This document shows positions 16,911 through 25,549 of a DNA stretch of 64,000 nucleotides, piece by piece (positions within the stretch are counted from its first letter, which is position 1; each line of letters begins with the position of its first letter). The stretch covers positions 2,604,001-2,668,000 of the forward strand of contig NZ_CP098774.1 in assembly GCF_028473665.1 (NCBI RefSeq). The letters are read 5' to 3'. The DNA is from Sphingomonas sp. QA11. GTDB lineage: Bacteria; Pseudomonadota; Alphaproteobacteria; Sphingomonadales; Sphingomonadaceae. Below the pieces are notes generated by a model. The model did no database searches, was not told the DNA's origin, and worked only from the letters and a program-made list of their open reading frames with translations. A program made the position numbers and the translations under genes.

Positions 16911-17419
16911 TCACCCTTCTCCGTGCCGGCGACAATGTCCAGCTTCTCGGCCACTCGCTCGAAAAGCGACCTGCGACCGAGCGCGTCGTCCAGGCGGTCG
17001 AGGAGAGCGACCACATCGCCCGCCTCGGCATTCAATTCCTCGCCCACCGCATTCAGCGCCTGCCACACAGGGGCAAGCTGAACGACGAGATCGTGTCCCC
17101 TGGCAGTCAGGCTGAGCTCGCGGCGACGCGCATCGAAAGGCGAAACATCCGAGCGAACGATGCCTTCAGCTTCGAGGGAACGGCTTGCCTGACTGACCGA
17201 GACATGGGTGATGCGCAGTGCCTCGGCAATGGCACCGATCGACATCGGGCCGTTCAGCACGAGCTGGTTGAGCAGACCGTACCAGCGCTGCTCGAACCGG
17301 ATGTTCTGCCTTGCGTAAATGCGCGTACCGTCGCGATCGATCCGTTCGGACAGGCGCCGCAGCCTTGCCGCGAGGGCGGCGCCACCCGCCGCTCGGCTGT
17401 AATCGGATGGCTGGTCCAT
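16907..17419 (-). CDS. MarR-family transcriptional regulator
   Basis: The 170-residue protein has a winged helix-turn-helix: a helix pair (YGLLNQLVLNGPMSIGAIAEAL), a recognition helix (THVSVSQASRSLEAEGIV) and a wing (DARRRELSLTARG), as in MarR repressors. A C-terminal helical region would form the dimer interface. The start at 17419 is supported by a GGGAGGAAG ribosome site; the frame extends upstream without domain character. It is followed 27 bp later by a serine hydrolase and an M13 peptidase. An inverted repeat lies in the promoter between them, so control of that pair is likely. Confidence 0.85.
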   Translation of the reverse strand: MDQPSDYSRAAGGAALAARLRRLSERIDRDGTRIYARQNIRFEQRWYGLLNQLVLNGPMSIGAIAEALRITHVSVSQASRSLEAEGIVRSDVSPFDARRRELSLTARGHDLVVQLAPVWQALNAVGEELNAEAGDVVALLDRLDDALGRRSLFERVAEKLDIVAGTEKGD

Positions 17420-17628
17420 TCTTCCTCCCAATGACGGAGCGGATCTAACATCATGACTGGCGCCTCGCACCCGAAAGGAGTGGCACGGAAGTGCACCCAT
17501 GGCTCCTTCCGCCATGCCGCAAGATTCACTCGACCCTTTCAGCCTTTGTCCCGTCGCCTGAAAATAAAGCGCCAGAATCGCTCCTTCGCCTAACCATCCG
17601 ATAACCAGCACTGGTTTATTGCGGGGGC

Positions 17629-19986
17629 GTGAGCACGCGCCCTGCCTCCCAATTCGCCCATCCGCGCATCGACGGACGCGCGCTTCTTGGATTGTATGAT
17701 CCGGCCGACACGACCGACTGGGCGCCGATTCGCGCCGCCCAGGTGAATGCCGGCAGCCAGCTCGCCCTGTTCCTGCTCGCGGCCAATGTCGTCGCGGCGG
17801 CACTGGTCGTCCTGGTCCTTGAACCAGTCGCGCCGCTCTGGTCGCTGGCGAGTTGGGGCGCCGTGGTCGCGGCCGTCGCCGTGGCGATCACGTTTCGTCG
17901 CCTCGCCGCTCGCCAGCGCACGGCGGAAACCGCGACGCTGCGCGACGTCCGCGATACCGTCGTGGAAGGGATCGCGCTTGCGGCGGTCTGGTCGGTGCCC
18001 CCGCTGGTCTATGGCATCAAGGCCGATCCGGCGATCGCGTTCGGCCTGTGGATCGTCGTCGCGCTGCTGATGACCGCATCGGCCGTCGCCATGGCCGCCC
18101 TGCCGATGGCGACGCTCAGCTTCCTCGGCATCCTGGGAGCCTCGATCACGGTGATGCTCTATTTCGTCGGCGGGCCGCTGCTCGCGTCGACCGCGATCGT
18201 CTTCACCGCACTGCTGATGCTGGTCTGCTTCGGGCGCGGCAAGGCGCTGGTGGTGATTCGCGCAGGCGAGATCGCGCTCGCCGAACGCGACGAAACCGTC
18301 AGCCTGCTGCTCCGCGAGTTCGCCGAACACAGCGCCGACTGGCTGTGGGAAACCGACATCAGCCGCCGCATCGTTCGCGCTTCCCCCCGCTTCGCCCATT
18401 CGGTCGGGCTCGATCCGCTCTCCGTCAACGGCATGCCCTTTCTTCAGGTGCTCGCCGGATCGGCCTGGGAATCCGGCAATTTCTCTTCTGGTCTGCGCGC
18501 CCTGGCCGAGAAGCTGAAGGGCCGTGAAAGCTTCCGCGACCTGCTCCTCCCGGTCGTGGTCAATGGCGAGGAACGCTGGTGGGAGATCGCGGCGAATCCG
18601 CGCCTTGACGAGCGCGGCGCCTTTGTCGGCTTTCGCGGCGTCGGCTCCGATGTGACCGAACAGCGCGCCTCGGCCGACAAGATCAACCGGATGGCGCGTT
18701 TCGATACGCTCACCGGGCTGCCGAACCGCCTGCTGATCAACGAAGCGCTCGTCCATGCGATGGGCCAGGCGGAGAAATGGGGCAGCCGCTGCGCCTTCAT
18801 GATGATCGATCTCGATCGCTTCAAGGCGGTCAACGATACGCTCGGCCACCCGATCGGCGACCGGCTGCTCGGCCGGGTCTCCGAGCGGCTGAGCCAGCTG
18901 ATGACCGACAATGAGGTGATCGGCCGACTCGGTGGCGACGAATTCGCCGTCGTCGTCCGCGATGCGAGCGACTCGGCGCGGATGGAGCAACTGGCCCAGG
19001 CCATCATCGACACGCTGTCACGCCCCTATGAGCTCGACCAGCATACGCTCTACACCGGCGCCAGCGTCGGCGTGGCGACCGGCCCGCGCGACGGGCGCAC
19101 GGCCGAGATGCTGATCCGTTCGGCCGACCTCGCGTTGTACCGCGCCAAGGACGCGGGCGGCGGCGTGGTCCGCGTCTACGAGCCACAGCTCCATGTCGAG
19201 GCGGAGGAACGCCGCATCCTCGAAATGGCGCTGCGCAAGGCGGTCCAGAACGACGAGATGCACCTGAATTACCAGCCGGTGGTCGACGCAGCGACCGGTA
19301 TGCTCACCGGCTTCGAGGCGCTGCTGCGCTGGACTCATCCCGAACTCGGCAACATCTCGCCGGTGAAGTTCATCCCGCTCGCCGAGGAAGCCCGACTGAT
19401 CGCACCGATCGGCGAATGGGTGGTGCGCACGGCCTGCGCCGAAGCAGCACGCTGGAATTCGCCAGTGCGAGTCGCCGTCAACGTCTCGCCCGATCAACTC
19501 CACAACCCGGCCTTCGTTTCGACTGTCGCCTCAGCCCTCGCCAATAGCGGCCTGCCGCCGGAGCGGCTCGAGCTCGAAGTGACCGAGAGCGTCTTCATGC
19601 GCGAGGGCACCGGCGCGACCAAGGTGCTTGAACGAATCATGGATCTCGGCGTGCGGCTCAGCCTCGACGATTTCGGGACGGGCTATTCCTCGCTCGGCTA
19701 TCTCAGCCGGACCCGCTTCTCCTCGATCAAGATCGACCGCAGCTTCGTGCAGGGCGCTTCCCGGAACGTACCGGAGGCAATCGCGATCATCCGCGCCGTC
19801 GTCGCGCTGGCGCAGAGCCTCGGCATGGCCACCACGGCCGAAGGTGTCGAGACGGAGCAGGAGCATCACATGGTGCAGGAGCTCGGCTGCACCAAGGTCC
19901 AGGGCTATTATTTCGGCCGCCCGCTACCGGTCGAGGAGGCCAGAGCGGTCGCCAATCGCGATTGGGGCGAGGCAGCGGCCGCCTGA
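17629..19986 (+). CDS. Membrane GGDEF-EAL cyclic-di-GMP protein
   Basis: The 785-residue protein has about five to six N-terminal membrane helices (residues ~45-205), a PAS-like domain (about 225-345, ending FRGVGSDVTEQRAS), a GGDEF domain with intact GGDEF (435-439), and an EAL domain with FEALLRW (EAL 563-565), DDFGTGYSSL and KIDRSF. Both catalytic motifs look intact, so it may make and break cyclic di-GMP, with the balance set by membrane or PAS signals. The GTG start is preceded by a GGGGG ribosome site and matches the first residues before the helices. Its target (motility, biofilm) is not shown by context. It ends 45 bp before tRNA-Trp. Confidence 0.92.
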   Translation: MSTRPASQFAHPRIDGRALLGLYDPADTTDWAPIRAAQVNAGSQLALFLLAANVVAAALVVLVLEPVAPLWSLASWGAVVAAVAVAITFRRLAARQRTAETATLRDVRDTVVEGIALAAVWSVPPLVYGIKADPAIAFGLWIVVALLMTASAVAMAALPMATLSFLGILGASITVMLYFVGGPLLASTAIVFTALLMLVCFGRGKALVVIRAGEIALAERDETVSLLLREFAEHSADWLWETDISRRIVRASPRFAHSVGLDPLSVNGMPFLQVLAGSAWESGNFSSGLRALAEKLKGRESFRDLLLPVVVNGEERWWEIAANPRLDERGAFVGFRGVGSDVTEQRASADKINRMARFDTLTGLPNRLLINEALVHAMGQAEKWGSRCAFMMIDLDRFKAVNDTLGHPIGDRLLGRVSERLSQLMTDNEVIGRLGGDEFAVVVRDASDSARMEQLAQAIIDTLSRPYELDQHTLYTGASVGVATGPRDGRTAEMLIRSADLALYRAKDAGGGVVRVYEPQLHVEAEERRILEMALRKAVQNDEMHLNYQPVVDAATGMLTGFEALLRWTHPELGNISPVKFIPLAEEARLIAPIGEWVVRTACAEAARWNSPVRVAVNVSPDQLHNPAFVSTVASALANSGLPPERLELEVTESVFMREGTGATKVLERIMDLGVRLSLDDFGTGYSSLGYLSRTRFSSIKIDRSFVQGASRNVPEAIAIIRAVVALAQSLGMATTAEGVETEQEHHMVQELGCTKVQGYYFGRPLPVEEARAVANRDWGEAAAA

Positions 19987-20031
19987 GCGCTTGCTCCCTG
20001 CCAAACCTCGCGCTAAAGCCCGCAACCGCAC

Positions 20032-20108
20032 AGGGGTGTAGCTCAGTTGGTTAGAGCGTCGGTCTCCAAAACCGAAGGCCCTCGGTTCGAGTCCGAGCTC
20101 CCCTGCCA
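20032..20108 (+). tRNA. tRNA-Trp (anticodon CCA)
   Basis: A cloverleaf is readable: acceptor AGGGGTG / CTCCCCT, D stem GCTC/GAGC, anticodon stem TCGGT/ACCGA around loop CTCCAAA with CCA at 20066-20068, T stem CTCGG/CCGAG with TTCGAGT loop, discriminator G and an encoded CCA end. Acceptor pair 6-67 is U-U, a mismatch in an otherwise normal tRNA. In many bacteria trpT lies directly upstream of secE; here secE is 4.1 kb away. Confidence 0.93.
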
Positions 20109-20608
20109 CTTTCCGCTTTGGCCGATTTAGGCCCATCGGACGCCCCCTTTCCGGGACTATTCTCCACGAGGATAGCAAGCGATCCCGGTAGGTCGCCCTA
20201 AGCTTTCAGCCTCGAAGAACGAGCGCATGATAGTGCATGTCGCGCTATCCGGGTGCATGGCGGGTGTCCTCGACACACCATCTCGAAAAGCTTGACGACA
20301 AACGAGACGAACGAGGTTGGCACATCGATTCAACCTACGTCCGGACCGTAGCAGCATGGCGTCGGACCAAAGCTCCGGTTGAGGCCCTGCTGTTTCTCAT
20401 GAACGAACATCTTCTCGACGATGCCGTTCCCTGTTCCAGACGAGAAATTCCCTGTTATCGAACAACAGGGAATTAGCGATCAAGCGATTGATATACATTG
20501 ATGATTATGCAAACGAACCGCATGGAAAGAGGCAAAAAAACAAATTCCCTGATAATTTCCCTGTTAATCGGCCCGGAACAGGGAAATCCCGGCGGTCCGC
20601 CCCCTCCC
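20109..20608. other. Intergenic region downstream of tRNA-Trp with no convincing gene
   Basis: This 500-bp stretch separates tRNA-Trp from the M28 peptidase gene. Short open frames exist on both strands but none has a clear ribosome site or recognisable family. The right third is AT-richer and holds two palindromic TTCCCTGTT repeats. The location after a tRNA suggests an old integration site, but no integrase or attachment duplication is visible. Confidence 0.5.
20427..20587. repeat. Cluster of TTCCCTGTT palindromic repeats
   Basis: Two near-identical hairpins are present: AATTCCCTGTT / AACAGGGAATT (20446-20456 and 20464-20474, 7-nt loop) and ATTTCCCTGTT / AACAGGGAAAT (20555-20565 and 20577-20587, 11-nt loop), each an 11-bp perfect match. 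Extra single arms occur at 20427 (TTCCCTGTT) and 20545 (TTCCCTGAT). This resembles a dispersed, REP-like intergenic palindrome family of alphaproteobacteria; that link is recalled pattern, not a search result. Confidence 0.7.
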
Positions 20609-22192
20609 CTAATTCTTCGCAAATCTCGCAAAGACACTGGTCGGCAGCCAGCTTGGCCGCGCCGGATCATTGGCGATCTCAACCGCCAGCGCCGTCACAT
20701 AGTCATCCAGCCTGATCGCCTCGTCGCGCAGCACGCCAGGCTGGTTCAGATCGTCGCTCGGCGAATGATAGCGCGTGGCGCGCCATTCATGCTCGATCTC
20801 GAACGCCTTGCTGCCGGGCGGAAAGCCGAACTTGAAGGCAAGCGACGGAATGCCGGCCCGCACGAACGCATATTGGTCGGTGCGGATGAAGCTGTTGCGA
20901 TTGGGCAGCGGATCCGGGATCAGCGACAGGCCGTGCCGTGCCGCGACCGTCCTCGCCGGATCGCCAAGGCTACTTTCCTGGTCGCCCTGCACCAGCACCG
21001 TCTCCAGCTTCCATAGCGGCAACGGCATGTCGAAATTGAGATCGGCGACGATCGAACCCGAGGGCACCGTCGGCCGCCGCGCGAAATAGCCCGATCCAAG
21101 CAGCCCTTTTTCCTCCGCCGTCACGATGGCGAAGAGGAAAGATCGTTTCGGCCGCTGACCGGCTTTCAGCCGCGCGGCGATGTCGAGTACCGTCGCCACG
21201 CCCGAGGCATCGTCCATTGCGCCGTTGTAGATGCGGTCGCCATTGATCGGCGCGCCGACGCCGACATGGTCCAGATGCGCCGATATGACGACATATTCCC
21301 TGGCGAGTACCGGGTCCGAGCCTTCCAGCTTCGCGACGATATTCGGCGAGGTCAGCAGCCGCCGGTGCGTCACGATCGATGCTTTCAACCGAAGCGGCAG
21401 CGCGAAGGTGGGGATCCTGGTCGACTGATCGGACGCCGCTGCCAGTTCGGCGAAGCTGTGGCCGGTACCGGCGAACAGGCGCTCGCTCTGCTCGGGATCG
21501 AAGCTCGCGGCGAAAAAACCGTTCGGCGTCTCGCGTAACGGCCCGTCTGCCAGATACATGCCTGGTGCCGGCGAGAGCAGTTTCTGTCGTTCCCAGGGAA
21601 TCTCGATCTGCTTTGGCGGCGTCAGCGTGATCAGCCCGACCGCCCCGGCTTTGCCGAGGAAAGCGGCGCGGTCCGACCGGTTGCTTGCCTTGACCGGTCC
21701 CGGGATATTCCCCGGCCCGCCAGCGATGGCGACTGCGATCTTGCCCCTGAGGTCGAGCCTGGCAAGGTCGTCATGTCCGTTGTCGGGCAGGTTCAGCCCA
21801 TAGCCGATGAAGACCAGCGGCGCGTCGACCATCGCCGGACGCGGGCCACCGCCCGACGATATCAGCATGTCCGCGCCGAGCTTGAGTGGAATCACCTCGC
21901 CCTTCACGCCGATCAGTTCGGCGGACGAAGCAGGATAGTCCACCCGCTGTTCCTCCAGGGCGACATCCTGCCGGAACCCCGTATCGCCCGCCGGCGTCAG
22001 GCCGATCGCCCGCAGCCGGCCTTCGACATAATCGGCGGCGCGGAGATAGCCGGCCGATCCGGTCTCGCGCCCCTCGTTCGCATCATCGGCGATGGCGGCA
22101 ATGTCCGCCCACCATTGGTCGGCCCGCGGCACCGCGGGCGAGGATGCCGCGGCAAGCGACAGCAGGGCGAGCGAAGCCAGAGCGCGGATCAT
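20609..22192 (-). CDS. Secreted M28 family peptidase with PA-like insert
   Basis: The 527-residue protein has a signal peptide (MIRALASLALLSLAAASS), a protease-associated-like insert (about residues 115-210), and an M28 catalytic domain. Metal ligands are visible as the His in ISAHLDHVG, the Asp in GAMDDASGVA, Glu-Glu in VTAEEKGLLGS, the Asp in DLNFDMP, and the His in RYHSPSDD. It is probably an exported aminopeptidase. It follows the ethylene-receptor-like kinase gene on the same strand with a 79-bp gap and may share its transcript. Together they form the block lying between tRNA-Trp and secE. Confidence 0.9.
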   Translation of the reverse strand: MIRALASLALLSLAAASSPAVPRADQWWADIAAIADDANEGRETGSAGYLRAADYVEGRLRAIGLTPAGDTGFRQDVALEEQRVDYPASSAELIGVKGEVIPLKLGADMLISSGGGPRPAMVDAPLVFIGYGLNLPDNGHDDLARLDLRGKIAVAIAGGPGNIPGPVKASNRSDRAAFLGKAGAVGLITLTPPKQIEIPWERQKLLSPAPGMYLADGPLRETPNGFFAASFDPEQSERLFAGTGHSFAELAAASDQSTRIPTFALPLRLKASIVTHRRLLTSPNIVAKLEGSDPVLAREYVVISAHLDHVGVGAPINGDRIYNGAMDDASGVATVLDIAARLKAGQRPKRSFLFAIVTAEEKGLLGSGYFARRPTVPSGSIVADLNFDMPLPLWKLETVLVQGDQESSLGDPARTVAARHGLSLIPDPLPNRNSFIRTDQYAFVRAGIPSLAFKFGFPPGSKAFEIEHEWRATRYHSPSDDLNQPGVLRDEAIRLDDYVTALAVEIANDPARPSWLPTSVFARFAKN

Positions 22193-22271
22193 TGAGCAGA
22201 TGTAACTTCATGTATCGAGTATCGTCCAACGCTAATTTTCGTGCCCGCGCGGCCTGCCACTCTCCCGAATC

Positions 22272-23891
22272 CTAGCCCTTCGCCGGCAACAGCTCCCCGA
22301 TCGCGCGGACCAGTTCCTCGCTCGAAAAAGGCTTGCGCAGCAGCCCGACACCCGGCTCGATGACCGCATCCAGCTTCGCCGATTCCGAAAAGCCGGTCAT
22401 GATCAGTACCGGCCGCCCGGGATGGGCGTTGCGCAGCCGCGCGGCGACATCCGCCCCGTCCTGTCCGGGCATGGCGAAGTCGACCACAATGAGGTCGATG
22501 CCATCCTCTTCAGCCGCGACCAGGCCCGTCCGCCCGTCCGTCGCGGTGAGGGTGGCCGCGCCGCGCGCCTCAAGGGTCGCGGCCACGGTGTTCAGCACGT
22601 CCGGGTCGTCATCGATGACGAGGATGTTCAGCCCGGTCAGCACCGCCTCGGGCTCGGCCTCGTCCGGCACGGGCCCGTCATGTCCCGGGGTGACATCGAG
22701 GGCGCGGCGCAGGAAGAGGCGCACCGTGGTCCCCGCGCCTTCGACCGAGTCGATCTCGACCACGCCACCCGCCTGCGAGACGACACCGAACACCATGCTC
22801 AGGCCGAGCCCGGTACCGCCCCCATTGAGTCTGGCGCTGAAGAAGGGCTCGAAGGCACGTGCCGCGACCTCGCGGCTCATCCCGACACCGTCGTCACTGA
22901 CCGCGATCATCACATAGTCACCCGGAACCAGGTCGGGGTGCGCCGTGCCCGAGACCGCGCTCGTCCTGATGCTGATGGTACCGCCGTCGGGCATTGCATC
23001 CCGCGCGTTGATCGTCAGGTTCAGCAAGGCGAGCTCGAGCTGCCCGCGGTCGGCAACGACACCCAGATCCTCGTCGGGCATCTCCATGTCGACCTTGATC
23101 TGCGGCCCGACCGATTTCCCGAACAGGTCCCGCGCCTCCTCAAGCATCCGGGCCACGCCGAACGAGGCGGTCTCGAGCTTCTGGACTCGCGAAAAAGCGA
23201 GCAATTGTCCCGTCAGCTTCTTGCCGCGCTCTACTGCCTGACGGGCGTTGCGGCTCCACCGCACGATCCCCGAGCTGTTCTCGGGCTGGATGTCGATCAG
23301 TTCCAGATTACCGGTGATCGCCTGGAGCAGATTGTTGAAATCATGCGCGATGCCGCCGGTAAGCTGGCCCAGCGCCTCGAGCTTCTGTGCCTGCAGCAGC
23401 GCACGCTCGGCGTGCTCGCGCTGCTGCATCTGGGCACGCATCTCGCTTATCGCCGCATCGCGCGAGGCGATCGCGTCGGCCAGTTCGGTGTTCGCCGCGG
23501 CAAGTGACGCGGTGGAGGGTAGCGCCACTGCCTTGGGGATGAGCGGCCACAACATGATCGCCGTCGCGACGGAGGCGATCGCGGTGATAACCTTCACCAC
23601 CGCCTCGACGCCGTAATTGCCATGCCACAATGTCCAGATCGACATCACATGGGTGGCCCCGCAGGCAAGGATGAAGGTCGCGAAGAGGACGATCATCCAG
23701 CCGTAGCGAATATCCTCCCGCTTGCGCATCAGGGTCAGGAGCGCCAGCGGAATCGAGAAATAGGCGGCGGCGATCAGTCCATCGGCGATCACATGGGTCC
23801 GGATCAGCGCCGGCTCCCATAAAAGGCAATAACCGTGCGGTGCATAGCTTCCGTCGAAAAACGGTCGAAGCAAACCACCCATGATGATCAC
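22272..23891 (-). CDS. Hybrid histidine kinase with ETR1-like ethylene/copper-binding membrane domain
   Basis: The 539-residue protein has three N-terminal membrane helices (about 33-53, 65-86, 97-118) matching the sensor of plant ethylene receptors. Asp37, Tyr44, Ile47, Pro48, Ile74, Cys77 and His81 correspond to ETR1 Asp25, Tyr32, Ile35, Pro36, Ile62, Cys65 and His69 at a constant offset of 12. Cys65/His69 bind the Cu(I) cofactor in ETR1. A coiled linker (~135-170) follows. The HisKA domain has GGIAHDFNN (phosphoacceptor His183), the ATPase domain has NLTINARDAMPDGG and GTGLGLSMV, and a C-terminal receiver has acceptor Asp471 (LIVVDFAMPG). No GAF domain is present, unlike ETR1. The ligand is inferred; copper or another small hydrophobic molecule is possible. 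Confidence 0.88.
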   Translation of the reverse strand: MIIMGGLLRPFFDGSYAPHGYCLLWEPALIRTHVIADGLIAAAYFSIPLALLTLMRKREDIRYGWMIVLFATFILACGATHVMSIWTLWHGNYGVEAVVKVITAIASVATAIMLWPLIPKAVALPSTASLAAANTELADAIASRDAAISEMRAQMQQREHAERALLQAQKLEALGQLTGGIAHDFNNLLQAITGNLELIDIQPENSSGIVRWSRNARQAVERGKKLTGQLLAFSRVQKLETASFGVARMLEEARDLFGKSVGPQIKVDMEMPDEDLGVVADRGQLELALLNLTINARDAMPDGGTISIRTSAVSGTAHPDLVPGDYVMIAVSDDGVGMSREVAARAFEPFFSARLNGGGTGLGLSMVFGVVSQAGGVVEIDSVEGAGTTVRLFLRRALDVTPGHDGPVPDEAEPEAVLTGLNILVIDDDPDVLNTVAATLEARGAATLTATDGRTGLVAAEEDGIDLIVVDFAMPGQDGADVAARLRNAHPGRPVLIMTGFSESAKLDAVIEPGVGLLRKPFSSEELVRAIGELLPAKG

Positions 23892-24193
23892 CCGTCGTTT
23901 CTTGCGCCAAATGCCCTATTATCCTCCCTGCCAGCGCGAGTTACCATCCGGAAATTGCTGGATTGGCTCCAGATTCGCTGCGATCTTGTAACCGCAAGTC
24001 CAGATCGGCCGGATTTGCTGCCGCCAATGAACCGGCCTGGGAGTGGCTGGGCCTCCTCTCTTGCTTTCCGGGCGCGTCGGGGTTATCTGCGCGGTCAATC
24101 CGAAATCGAGGATTGGACGGCGCCGGTTCCCTGGGACCCGGGCAGCGGCTCCATGCCTCGATCTCGTGCGTTTTGAAAAGCGAGCTGAGCAGC
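23892..24193. other. Intergenic region between the hybrid kinase and secE
   Basis: About 300 bp lie between two divergent genes and must hold both promoters. I found no strong -35/-10 pair. A GGATAAT-like -10 for the kinase lies near 23922, with a poor -35. An open frame continues upstream of secE through this stretch but has no family character or start signal. Confidence 0.4.
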
Positions 24194-24391
24194 GTGGCGA
24201 AGACGACACCGTTAGAGTTCATCCGGCAGGTCCAGGCGGAAACCAAGAAGGTCGTCTGGCCGACGCGGCGCGAGACGATCATGACCGGGGTGATGGTGAT
24301 GATCATGACGACGCTGCTGGCGATCTTCTTCTTCGGGATCGATACGATCTTCGAGGCGATCGTGAAGATGCTGCTGAGCCTCGCGAACTGA
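24194..24391 (+). CDS. secE: Preprotein translocase subunit SecE
   Basis: SecE clamps SecY in the inner-membrane translocon. The 65-residue protein has the conserved amphipathic helix FIRQVQAETKKVVWPTRRET followed by one membrane helix (VMVMIMTTLLAIFFFGI). The length and motif are those of the short alphaproteobacterial SecE. GTG at 24194 is the natural start; the open frame upstream is not family-like. nusG follows 13 bp downstream, the classical secE-nusG pair. Confidence 0.95.
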   Translation: MAKTTPLEFIRQVQAETKKVVWPTRRETIMTGVMVMIMTTLLAIFFFGIDTIFEAIVKMLLSLAN

Positions 24392-24404
24392 TTTGGGTAG
24401 AGAC

Positions 24405-24941
24405 ATGGCGCGCTGGTACATCATTCACGCTTATTCCGGGTTCGAGGGCAAGGTGCGCGACTCGATCATGGCGGAGGCGACCCGCATGGGTCTCGACGCT
24501 CTTGTCGAACAGATCGAGGTCCCGACCGAAACCGTCACCGAGGCCCGTCGCGGCAAGAAGGTGGCCGTCGAGCGCAAGTTCATGCCGGGCTATGTGCTCG
24601 CCAAGCTGAACATGAACGACGACGTGTATCACCTGGTGAAAAACACGCCGAAGGTAACCGGCTTCCTCGGATCGATGGGCAAGCCCCAGCCGATCAGCGA
24701 AGCTGAAGCCGCGCGGATGCTCAACTCGAAGGAGGAAGCAGCCGCCGCGCCGAAGCAGAAGATGAAGGTCGATTACGAGATTGGCGATTCGGTGAAGGTG
24801 CTGGACGGTCCGTTCGCGAGCTTCAACGGCATCGTCGAGGAACTCGATTTCGATCGCAGCCGGGTCAAGGTGTCGGTGTCGATCTTCGGTCGCGCCACCC
24901 CGGTCGAGCTCGAGTTCGAGCAGGTCGAACGCGCGAAGTAA
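24405..24941 (+). CDS. nusG: Transcription elongation/antitermination factor NusG
   Basis: The 178-residue protein has the NGN domain (ARWYIIHAYSGFEGKVRDSI, FMPGYVLAKL, KNTPKVTGFLG) that binds the RNA polymerase clamp. Its C-terminal KOW domain (YEIGDSVKVLDGPFASFNGIVEELD) contacts Rho or ribosomal protein S10. The ATG at 24405 has a GGGTAGAG ribosome site; a GTG four codons earlier is unlikely. It is in the secE-nusG-rplK-rplA run. A palindromic repeat fills most of the 172 bp before rplK. Confidence 0.96.
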   Translation: MARWYIIHAYSGFEGKVRDSIMAEATRMGLDALVEQIEVPTETVTEARRGKKVAVERKFMPGYVLAKLNMNDDVYHLVKNTPKVTGFLGSMGKPQPISEAEAARMLNSKEEAAAAPKQKMKVDYEIGDSVKVLDGPFASFNGIVEELDFDRSRVKVSVSIFGRATPVELEFEQVERAK

Positions 24942-24950
24942 TTTTGGTTT

Positions 24951-25032
24951 CGTCGCCCCGGACCTGTTCCGGGGTCCATTTCACCGCCCGCGCCCGCGGC
25001 CCGGTGGATGCCGGAACAACCCCGGCATGACG
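24951..25032. repeat. Palindromic intergenic repeat (CCCCGGA...TCCGGGG type)
   Basis: The segment begins CGTCGCCCCGGACCTGTTCC and ends CCCCGGCATGACG, with the outer ends roughly inverted and internal arms around GTCC/GGAT. It resembles the hairpin repeats scattered between genes in sphingomonads and rhizobia (CCCGGA...TCCGGG ending TGACG); this family link is from memory. It sits between nusG and rplK, 81 bp before the rplK start. Confidence 0.5.
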
Positions 25033-25113
25033 GATTGGGCGTTTGTAAACTGCGTACCGTGCGGGAGGCCTTCAAAAGCCGTTCGGACCGCTAAACTTGA
25101 AAGAGAGTGAGAC

Positions 25114-25545
25114 ATGGCAAAAAAGATTACAGGCTATATCAAGCTGCAGGTGCCGGCCGGCAAGGCCAACCCCAGCCCGCCGATCGGCCCGGCCCTGGGT
25201 CAGCGCGGCGTGAACATCATGGAATTCTGCAAGGCGTTCAACGCGCAGACCGGTGACCAGGAAGTCGGCACGCCGCTTCCCACGGTCATCACCGTCTATG
25301 CGGACCGCAGCTTCTCGTTCGAGACCAAGACGCCGCCGGCGTCCTATCTCATCAAGAAGGCAGCGAACCTGAAGTCAGGCTCGAAGGAGCCGGGCAAGCT
25401 TTCGGCCGGCAAGATCAAGCGCTCCGTGCTGAGCCAGATCGCCGAGACGAAGATGAAGGACCTGAACGCCAACGATATCGACGCGGCGACCCGCATCATC
25501 GAAGGCTCCGCCCGCGCGATGGGCCTCGAAGTGGTGGAGGGCTGA
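25114..25545 (+). CDS. rplK: 50S ribosomal protein L11
   Basis: L11 binds 23S rRNA at the GTPase centre. The 143-residue protein shows the family sequence: [35 protein letters not shown] at the N-terminus (the proline-rich switch) and [26 protein letters not shown] at the C-terminal RNA-binding domain. A GAGAG-type ribosome site precedes the ATG. rplA follows after 4 bp, so the two are co-translated as in most bacteria. Confidence 0.97.
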   Translation: MAKKITGYIKLQVPAGKANPSPPIGPALGQRGVNIMEFCKAFNAQTGDQEVGTPLPTVITVYADRSFSFETKTPPASYLIKKAANLKSGSKEPGKLSAGKIKRSVLSQIAETKMKDLNANDIDAATRIIEGSARAMGLEVVEG

Positions 25546-25549
25546 GAAC

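Noticed and set aside
17420..17803. A longer N-terminus for the MarR-family protein
   Set aside because: The extra ~128 residues are Arg/Pro/Ser-rich without structure, and a strong ribosome site precedes the internal ATG at 17419.
20237..20476. A possible transposase or integrase remnant after tRNA-Trp
   Set aside because: A short IDSTYVR-like string recalls IS5-type transposases, but there is no further similarity, no terminal repeats and no target duplication.
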